Source: JACMLD01 sp039915085
Lineage (GTDB): Bacteria > Bacteroidota > Bacteroidia > Chitinophagales > Chitinophagaceae
DNA length: 18,407 nt
Direction of reading: 5' to 3'
Assembly: GCA_039915085.1 (NCBI GenBank)
Contig: JBDSOC010000144.1
Coordinates: 1 to 18,407, forward strand
Below are positions 13,129 to 18,407 of this stretch, piece by piece. Positions within the stretch are counted from its first letter, which is position 1, and every line of letters starts with the position of its first letter. Under the pieces are notes generated by a model. That model was not told the origin of the DNA and did not search any database. It was given only the letters and a program-made list of their open reading frames with translations. Made by a program: the position numbers and the translations under genes.

Positions 13129-15498
13129 TCACTCCGTTCTCAAACTCTTCATTGGGTTACTCACCGCTGCCTTTACTGATTCATAGCTAACCGTGAGGCA
13201 GGCAATGAAAAGGGCGGCCAATGGGGCCAGCACGAAAACAACCCAACCGATATTGATATGATAGGCAAAGCTGCTCAGCCAGCTATTGATGGCAAACCAT
13301 GAAAGCGGGATGGCAATTACCGTAGCAATTAAAATAAGCCTTGTAAAACCGGTCGACAATAAATAAACAATATTGAATACAGAAGCGCCCAGTACTTTCC
13401 GTACACCTATTTCTTTGGTACGTTGCTGCGCCATAAAAGCAGACAAGCCATACAAACCCAGGCAGGAAATAAAAATGGCCAGCATGGCAAACAGGTTAAA
13501 GATACTGCCCATTTGCTGCTCGCCTTTATACAAATTGGCCAGGTCCTGGTCAAGAAAATTATAGGAGAACGGATATGCCGGGTTGAGCTGTGTACAGATG
13601 GCAGACAAGGCTTTTATAGTAGCCTCCGTGCTTGCCGGTTTTGCCCTCACAATCACATGGCCTCCCCATTTATTTAACTGCAATACCAGCGGCTCTATTA
13701 CCTGCTGCACCGGTTTAAAATTGAAATCCTTTACAATGCCGATAATAGTGCCTTTTGTATCGTTAAGGGAGATTGATTTTCCTACCGCATTGTCAGCGGT
13801 CATACCCATTACTTTAACTGCTTTTTCATTCAACAGGTAATTGTTTGAATCTGTTGTAAATTTTGCTGAGAAAGCACGCCCCTTTACAATTTGTATTTTA
13901 AAAACATCAATAAAGGATTCGCTTACTTCCAGTGATGGAATTACAATTTCTGAACGCAAATCCTTTCCTTCCCATACCACATTGCTGTTGCCACTGTGAA
14001 TATTTACGGGCAACTCCGATGTAATCGCGTAATCAGCCGTCAGCGGGTTTCGTTGCAGTTCAATTTTTAGGGTAGACAGTTTGTTCCATAAATCACCCGT
14101 CATAGATACGTACAGCAGGTTATCTTTTGCAAACCCGGGGTTCCTGTTTTTTATAAACTGCAACTGGTTATAAATAACCGCAGTGCCCACCAGCAGCACA
14201 ATAGAAACGATGAATTGCGTTACTACCAGCCCGTTGCGGAACAACAGGTTGGCACCCATTGTTTTTATATTGCCCTTTAAAACCTTCACGGGTTTAAAAC
14301 CCGAAAGAAACAACGCCGGATAACTACCTGAAATAAGACCTGTAAGCAGTGCGATGCCAATAAGCGTTGCCAGTATCTTCCCATCCAGTAAATTAATAGC
14401 AAGCTGTTTACCCGCAAGGTTATTAAACAAGGGAAGCGAAACCAGCACGATGACGATTGCAAAAAACAATGCAAAAAATGAAATCAGCATTGATTCGCCC
14501 AGAAATTGTCCGATTAACTGGCCACGCATGGCGCCTACTACTTTGCGCAGTCCAACTTCTTTTGCTCTTCTTGCAGACCTCGCGGTGGCCAGGTTCATAA
14601 AATTAATACAAGCCACTACCAGTATGAAAATAGCAACTATAAAAAAAATATTCACGTATTGAATATTGCCATGGCCGGGTAAATCAACCTGCAGGCCCGG
14701 TTGCAAATGAATGGCTGTAAGCGGTTGCAATTGAAATTGTGCTTTCACGCCATCGGGTTTATGCTCCCGGTAAATTTTATTCATCTGCTGTTGAAGTTTT
14801 AACAGCGATGCACCGGAACGATCAACGTTTTTATTTAGTTGTACATAACTGTAAAAATTGAAACTTCCCCAGGTACTGTTTTTCAAATCACGATCTTGCT
14901 GCGCAATGGCCGACATGGGCATAATAAAATCAAACTGCAGGTGAGAATTAGAAGGAATATTGGCCAGTACGCCGGTAACAACCACATTGCTGCCATTGTT
15001 TTTTTTCAGGATTTTGCCAATCGGATCTTCCTTTCCAAAATATTTGGTGGCCATGTCTTCTGTTAGCAACAATGCATCGGGACGTTGCATGGCCGTTCCA
15101 GCGCTTCCTTTTACCAATGGAAAAGAAAATATCTCCAGGAAATTGGAATCCGCATAAAAAACTTTTCCCTCGGTAAATTTTCGGTTGCCGGTTTCAAGCA
15201 GAATGGTAACGGGGTGACTTAAACGAACATAACTTATTATCTCCGGCATCTGGGCTTTTAAACCGGCAGGCATTCCGGCGGGGTTGACTGCTGCTTTAAA
15301 ATCTCCGGCACTGGCGGTAACACGGTAAAGTTCACCGGCATTTTTATGAAACCGGTCATAACTCAGTTCATTTTGTACCCACAGCAAAATCAGGATGCTG
15401 GAAGCCATACCAATGGCCAGGCCTGATATATTTATAACAGAATAAGCCTTGTGGCGCATTATATTTCTGAAGGCAATTTTGAAATAATTTTTTAGCAT
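13129..15498 (-). CDS. FtsX/MacB-type ABC transporter permease, two-module, no ATPase nearby
   Basis: A 789-residue inner-membrane permease of the MacB/LolE/FtsX superfamily. It begins MLKNYFKIAFRNIMRHK, the standard N-terminus of these proteins in Bacteroidota. Layout: TM1 (21-41), a MacB-like periplasmic domain (about 45-275), TM2-4 (about 283-303, 335-355, 378-398), TM5 (425-445), a second periplasmic domain (about 450-660) and TM6-8 (about 668-688, 715-735, 752-772). It is therefore a fusion of two FtsX-type half-permeases. The repeated cytoplasmic motif RRAKEVGLRKVVGA (310-323) and QRTKEIGVRKVLGA (692-705) is the likely ATPase-coupling loop. No ABC ATPase or HlyD-type adaptor gene is next to it, so its ATPase would have to be encoded elsewhere. 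Such permeases probably act by mechanotransmission (lipoprotein, peptide or drug handling); the substrate is unknown. Confidence 0.93.
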   Translation of the reverse strand: MLKNYFKIAFRNIMRHKAYSVINISGLAIGMASSILILLWVQNELSYDRFHKNAGELYRVTASAGDFKAAVNPAGMPAGLKAQMPEIISYVRLSHPVTILLETGNRKFTEGKVFYADSNFLEIFSFPLVKGSAGTAMQRPDALLLTEDMATKYFGKEDPIGKILKKNNGSNVVVTGVLANIPSNSHLQFDFIMPMSAIAQQDRDLKNSTWGSFNFYSYVQLNKNVDRSGASLLKLQQQMNKIYREHKPDGVKAQFQLQPLTAIHLQPGLQVDLPGHGNIQYVNIFFIVAIFILVVACINFMNLATARSARRAKEVGLRKVVGAMRGQLIGQFLGESMLISFFALFFAIVIVLVSLPLFNNLAGKQLAINLLDGKILATLIGIALLTGLISGSYPALFLSGFKPVKVLKGNIKTMGANLLFRNGLVVTQFIVSIVLLVGTAVIYNQLQFIKNRNPGFAKDNLLYVSMTGDLWNKLSTLKIELQRNPLTADYAITSELPVNIHSGNSNVVWEGKDLRSEIVIPSLEVSESFIDVFKIQIVKGRAFSAKFTTDSNNYLLNEKAVKVMGMTADNAVGKSISLNDTKGTIIGIVKDFNFKPVQQVIEPLVLQLNKWGGHVIVRAKPASTEATIKALSAICTQLNPAYPFSYNFLDQDLANLYKGEQQMGSIFNLFAMLAIFISCLGLYGLSAFMAQQRTKEIGVRKVLGASVFNIVYLLSTGFTRLILIATVIAIPLSWFAINSWLSSFAYHINIGWVVFVLAPLAALFIACLTVSYESVKAAVSNPMKSLRTE

Positions 15499-15808
15499 AA
15501 GAATCTTTTAGCGGTTAGCCATGAGTTGTAGTCAATGGCCTTCAGTTTTTATAAATCCTGTCTCAACATGCACACTTACCCGCAAGGTTTTACACATAAA
15601 ATAGTGCCATAACTTTTGTAGTCTGGTAATGAGTGTATTACAATTTTTTTAGCTGATGAATTTGTACGTTTTTGCTACATCCATTGCGCGGTAGTGATAC
15701 AGGAGAACAGATCAAACAACCATCGTCTTTTTTAAAATGAATGCATCAAAAGATTACGGGTGTTTTCAAAATGATCCGCTTAGTCTGCATACTACTAAAT
15801 ACTCCGTA
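15499..15808. other. 310-base gap upstream of the permease
   Basis: No convincing gene was found. On the minus strand, where the permease promoter should be, I see no TAnnTTTG box. At the right end is a direct repeat of TACTAAATA (two copies around 15793-15816, separated by CTCCG), and the second copy contains the TAG stop of the HEAT-like gene. A run of seven T (15644-15650) has no preceding hairpin. The permease leader therefore remains unexplained. Confidence 0.4.
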
Positions 15809-16324
15809 CTAAATATTAATGCGTTTCAAAAATTTCTTCGCTCTTGATCTGAACGCCGGTGTTTCCCGATCATAATTTTCTTCTATCAGTAATTTTATTT
15901 CGGGGATAATTTCCTGGTATACCCTGGATAATTTTTCCAGCACAGACAATGAAAATGCTTTTACCGCAATTGCTTCTCCTGGTACAGAAATATACCTGAA
16001 GCAAGTATCCATTAATCTGCCATGATATTTCCCAGGGATGTTAATATCCTGCAAAAAACGCATGGTATTGCGTTTAACCGCGTTGTGGATGCCCGGCTTG
16101 TCAAGATTGGTTATTAATTTATTGAAATGCTTTTTAATGAGTTGCGGATGATCGATAACAGCACAACTCAGCGGCCATGCAGCGTGTTGTACTACGCGGT
16201 ATTCATCACTCAAAAATAATTTGAATAATTCATCAAAGCGCTGCTGGTTGCCACCAATCCATTTTACTATTTTATTGCAATTTGATTTACTGTGTTCTTT
16301 CAATAATTGATCTCGGAGTACCAT
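15809..16324 (-). CDS. Small HEAT/ARM-like alpha-helical protein, function unknown
   Basis: A 171-residue protein starting MVLRDQLLKEH. It is almost entirely helical with repeated helical pairs: IVKWIGGNQQRFDELFKLFL, then VVQHAAWPLSCAVIDHPQLI, NAVKRNTMRFLQDINI, AIAVKAFSLSVLEKLSRVYQ and EIKLLIEENYDRETPAFRSR. Pro and Asp fall at the turns, as in HEAT repeats. No catalytic motif, signal peptide or membrane segment is visible, so a protein-binding scaffold is the reasonable guess. The frame is open for 27 more codons upstream to an ATG at 16405, but that extension (reading KRITKSISKSAIF) is translated AATC repeat. A TATCTTTG box also lies seven bases before the ATG at 16324, so I prefer the shorter start. 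Confidence 0.7.
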   Translation of the reverse strand: MVLRDQLLKEHSKSNCNKIVKWIGGNQQRFDELFKLFLSDEYRVVQHAAWPLSCAVIDHPQLIKKHFNKLITNLDKPGIHNAVKRNTMRFLQDINIPGKYHGRLMDTCFRYISVPGEAIAVKAFSLSVLEKLSRVYQEIIPEIKLLIEENYDRETPAFRSRAKKFLKRINI

Positions 16325-16330
16325 AGAAAG

Positions 16331-16338
16331 CAAAGATA
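16331..16338 (-). promoter_or_regulatory. -7 element of the HEAT-like gene (TATCTTTG), near-leaderless
   Basis: A perfect TAnnTTTG on the minus strand with only six bases between it and the ATG at 16324, which would give a leaderless or nearly leaderless mRNA. No TTG is present at the -33 distance. It supports the internal start over the ATG at 16405. Confidence 0.42.
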
Positions 16339-16351
16339 AAAGGTAGGAGAA

Positions 16352-16532
16352 GATTGCGGATTTCGATATTGATTTTGTGATTCTTTTGTTGCAGGTTCCT
16401 GGCAAATTATAAAATCCCGCAATCAGAGATTAAAACATTGCAAACCCCGAAATTTGAGCGATATCGCGATTTGTTTTGCCCGTAAATGTTTGAGCAAATC
16501 CCGAAATCAAAAAATCGAAAAATCGAAAATTC
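16352..16532. repeat. AATC/GATT-rich intergenic inverted repeat, copy C
   Basis: Left arm 16352-16383 is GATT-rich (GATTGCGGATTTCGATATTG onward). Right arm 16494-16532 is AATC-rich with near-regular 8-9 base steps (AAATCCCGAAATC, then AAAATCG repeated), and the two are inverted relative to each other with indels. The interior adds more units (AAATCCCGCAATCAGAGATT at about 16413-16431) and a GCGATATCGC palindrome (16458-16467). The left arm overlaps only the rejected N-terminal extension of the HEAT-like ORF. Confidence 0.6.
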
Positions 16533-16564
16533 TACCTCTTCATAATCCTCTTATTTTCTGTTAC

Positions 16565-16595
16565 TTGCGTTATTAATAAACAATAATTATATTTG
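16565..16595 (+). promoter_or_regulatory. Promoter of the methyltransferase gene (TTG-N20-TATATTTG)
   Basis: TTG at 16565-16567, a 20-base spacer, and a perfect TATATTTG at 16588-16595. This is the best match in the window to the Bacteroidota primary-sigma promoter. The expected start near 16601 leaves a leader of about 43 bases before the methyltransferase ATG. Confidence 0.62.
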
Positions 16596-16617
16596 CCGCT
16601 GCGTTAATTGCGCATTG

Positions 16618-16647
16618 ATGAATACCCCAAATATTTGTTTTGAATGA
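16618..16647 (+). CDS. Nine-codon upstream ORF overlapping the methyltransferase start
   Basis: Downstream of the promoter, ATG at 16618 opens a 9-residue frame (MNTPNICFE). Its TGA stop overlaps the methyltransferase ATG in the four-base ATGA arrangement (16644-16647). If translated it would couple translation to the main gene. It may be chance; no ribosome-binding site is evident. Confidence 0.2.
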   Translation: MNTPNICFE

Positions 16648-17372
16648 AAATCAGGAACCCAAGAAACAGGCAAAGTCTTCATATTAAACCTACAGACCGC
16701 GTTTTAGAGGTGGGAGGGGGGCACAATCCTCATCCCCGTTCCAACGTGGTGGTTGATAAATACACCGATACCAATTACCACCGCAGCGGCGACATAAAAG
16801 TGCTGAAGAACCAGACTTTTATGGAGGCAGACGGAGAAAACCTGCCCTTTAAGGACAAAGAATTTGATTATGTAATTTGCTGCCAGGTGCTGGAGCATGT
16901 AGAAAATCCTGAAAAATTTCTTGCCGAACAGTTTCGCGTAGCAAAAAGAGGATTTATGGAGACACCTTCATTACTGGGTGAATATCTTTTTCCGCGCGAA
17001 TCACACAAATGGATCATTCACGAGATGAATGATATCACCTACCTGGTCGATAAAAAGAAAATTAATTTTGTGTATGGGTACGATATGGGCGAACTGATCC
17101 AGGATTACCTGCCTACACATTCGATAGGATTTAAAATTTTAGAAAAAACCCATCCCAACATGATTACCAACCGTGTTGAATGGGAGGGTGATTTTAAATA
17201 TGTAGTGAACCCGGAAGACCCTGAGATACTAAAATATTTTACCGGTAAATGGAAAAAAGAATGGGCGGAGGCCTTCTTTCCGCAGAAAACAAAATGGGAA
17301 GAATTCAAAGACAGCTCACGTGCATTTTATGAAATGTCTAAAAGCGTGGTACGCTCAAAAGGCTATAAATAA
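16644..17372 (+). CDS. Class I SAM-dependent methyltransferase
   Basis: A 242-residue soluble protein with a Methyltransf_11-type core. Motif I is RVLEVGGGHNPHPRS (19-33), followed by an acidic residue at the end of the next strand (VVVDKY, 35-40). GENLPFKDKEFDYVICCQVL (64-83) with EHVENPEKFL is the post-I/motif II region that is diagnostic of this family. The C-terminal 100 or so residues, rich in Trp, Lys and Tyr (EWEGDFKYVV, TGKWKKEWAEAFFPQ), form a cap of unknown specificity. The HNPHPRS continuation of motif I is seen in methyltransferases associated with polysaccharide loci; that link is weak and from memory. The N-terminal LHIKPTDRVLEVGGG shows the start is close to correct. It has a strong promoter and its own terminator. 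Confidence 0.88.
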   Translation: MKIRNPRNRQSLHIKPTDRVLEVGGGHNPHPRSNVVVDKYTDTNYHRSGDIKVLKNQTFMEADGENLPFKDKEFDYVICCQVLEHVENPEKFLAEQFRVAKRGFMETPSLLGEYLFPRESHKWIIHEMNDITYLVDKKKINFVYGYDMGELIQDYLPTHSIGFKILEKTHPNMITNRVEWEGDFKYVVNPEDPEILKYFTGKWKKEWAEAFFPQKTKWEEFKDSSRAFYEMSKSVVRSKGYK

Positions 17373-17393
17373 ACCAACATAATTTATTGTAAT

Positions 17394-17440
17394 ATTGACG
17401 GAGTGATTTGTATCAAACAAACTCCGTCAATTTTTATTTA
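17394..17440 (+). terminator. Intrinsic terminator after the methyltransferase, abutting the next ATG
   Basis: Perfect 11-bp stem ATTGACGGAGT / ACTCCGTCAAT (17394-17404 and 17421-17431). Its 16-base loop can add an inner TTTG/CAAA stem. TTTTTATTTA (17431-17440) follows directly. It lies 21 bases past the methyltransferase stop, and its T-tract ends at the start codon of the next gene. Confidence 0.82.
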
Positions 17441-18407
17441 ATGCCAGGCCCAAGAAAAGATATCACTCCTCAAAACGCATTTGTAAAAAATTTGCTGACG
17501 GCATTATTGCTAATGACCAGCATTGTAATAACAGTAGCCGGTATTTACATGGTGCAATCTTTATTTTATGGGCGGCCAAATCATTTGTCCCGGCCAACTG
17601 GTTCAATGCGCAAAATAACCGGCATTACACGCGACGATGTTTTTGATCTCTCGGGCTCTGAAGCCAGTGGCAACGGTGACCCCATGAAATTGTTTGATGA
17701 AAATGCGGATCCTGCCAATGGAATAATGATTCACCCGCACACACAGCCTTTACCCAATAGCAAGATGGCTATTTTTTATCCGCCTGGCAGGGGTTTGCGC
17801 ATTGTAGCAGACCTCCACGGTTTGTATGCATTATCTGATTTTTTTATTTATGACAAAGCGCTTGAAACGGACAGCGTTTGGCTGTATACGGGAGAAATGA
17901 ATAACTGGAAACTGGTGGCAGCTTATGCTACCAGCGGACATGTTGCTGCATGGGGCTGGCGAAATTTTACTGTTAACCAGTTATCAAGATATGTAATGAT
18001 CAGGTTTAACAGCTACAAACCTGTTATCAGCGAACTGGTGTTATACGGTAACCTGCAGGAAAGAATACCCGCAGAAAATACAGTTCATTTTCCGGCCTTA
18101 CCGGTTCCAACGCTGCGCGAGTTTGCCGGTACCAACTCTTATGATTTTACACCTTTGCATTTAATGCACCCTTTTAGCCAGGTGCGACTATACCAGCAAC
18201 TGGATTATTTTGATACAGATACCGTTAATGCCTATCCCAAAAATAAATTATCGCTCAACATCAGTCAAAAACCTGCGCTGGAACAGTTAAGGTATTATAC
18301 AGACAGCCTGCGCAAACTGGGTAACCATCTGTGGATGAGTATTCGCGGTATGCCCATATACATGGAAAAAAAAGGCTACAATGAAAAAGATAAACCGGTA
18401 ACTGTAC
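17441..18407 (+). CDS. Membrane-anchored protein with galactose-binding-like domain, C-terminus missing
   Basis: The first 322 residues of a longer protein running off the window. It starts MPGPRKDITPQNAFVK and has one transmembrane helix (about 18-40), so it is either an uncleaved signal anchor or a poor signal peptide, with the rest in the periplasm or outside. Residues about 85-205 look like a jelly-roll carbohydrate-binding domain of the discoidin/F5-8C kind: ALSDFFIYDKALETDSVWLY, NWKLVAAYATSGHVAAWGWR, then SRYVMIRFNSYKPVISELVL. Beyond about 230 a new domain begins (TPLHLMHPFSQVRLYQQLDY; LRKLGNHLWMSIRGMP); its Trp-rich, barrel-like style would fit a glycan-acting enzyme, but I cannot assign it. 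The only ATG consistent with the upstream terminator is 17441 or a later one. No promoter is seen between the methyltransferase and this start. Confidence 0.75.
   Translation, partial: MPGPRKDITPQNAFVKNLLTALLLMTSIVITVAGIYMVQSLFYGRPNHLSRPTGSMRKITGITRDDVFDLSGSEASGNGDPMKLFDENADPANGIMIHPHTQPLPNSKMAIFYPPGRGLRIVADLHGLYALSDFFIYDKALETDSVWLYTGEMNNWKLVAAYATSGHVAAWGWRNFTVNQLSRYVMIRFNSYKPVISELVLYGNLQERIPAENTVHFPALPVPTLREFAGTNSYDFTPLHLMHPFSQVRLYQQLDYFDTDTVNAYPKNKLSLNISQKPALEQLRYYTDSLRKLGNHLWMSIRGMPIYMEKKGYNEKDKPVTV

Noticed and set aside
15604..15625. Possible sigma-54 promoter (TGGCAC on the minus strand) upstream of the permease
   Set aside because: The GC at the -12 distance is absent (TG instead), so the essential -24/-12 pair is incomplete.
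15737..15847. 36-codon plus-strand ORF starting after an AGGAG-like site
   Set aside because: Its second half is antisense to the HEAT-like gene and includes the TACTAAATA repeat; the AGGAG is about 30 bases from the ATG.

Overview
The window looks like a chromosomal segment of a Bacteroidota bacterium, most likely of the Chitinophagaceae type. Four things suggest this. Several genes are preceded by perfect or near-perfect TAnnTTTG -7 elements and lack strong Shine-Dalgarno sites. There is a long FtsX/MacB-type permease without its ATPase. The base composition is AT-leaning. The intergenic gaps are filled with short iterated AT-rich motifs. The taxon is inferred from style, not from a marker gene. 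No tRNA, rRNA, CRISPR array, insertion sequence or prophage was seen.

Left part (1-6593). A zinc alcohol dehydrogenase is cut by the left edge (minus strand). It is followed by an atypical short-chain-dehydrogenase-like NAD(P)-binding protein (minus), which is divergent from murB (plus). Facing murB is a minus-strand run: a beta-lactamase-fold lipoprotein, the bifunctional NAD(P)HX repair enzyme nnr, and a free-standing NUMOD4-HNH protein that has its own promoter and an intrinsic terminator.

Middle part (6594-12985). All genes here are on the plus strand: a SerA-type D-3-phosphoglycerate dehydrogenase with a C-terminal ACT domain, a TPR-AAA+ ATPase whose ATPase module resembles the D2 ring of p97/Cdc48, a TPR protein with a multi-spanning membrane domain, a type II NADH dehydrogenase, and a DUF2071/YqjF-like protein. 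The TPR-AAA+ and TPR-membrane genes look like a functional pair and are the least understood part of the window.

Right part (12986-18407). The large permease and a small HEAT-like alpha-helical protein are on the minus strand. A class I methyltransferase (plus) follows, with a well-formed promoter, a tiny upstream ORF overlapping its start, and a clear terminator. Last is an unidentified membrane-anchored protein, cut by the right edge, with a carbohydrate-binding-like beta domain.

Across the window, at least three gaps (about 5240-5333, 12090-12250 and 16352-16532) carry related AATC/GATT-rich repeats arranged as inverted pairs. A fourth gap (9372-9474) has the same architecture with a different unit, GTGTTAAGT. 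These repeats explain some otherwise puzzling N-terminal ORF extensions and suggest a lineage-specific class of intergenic hairpins.
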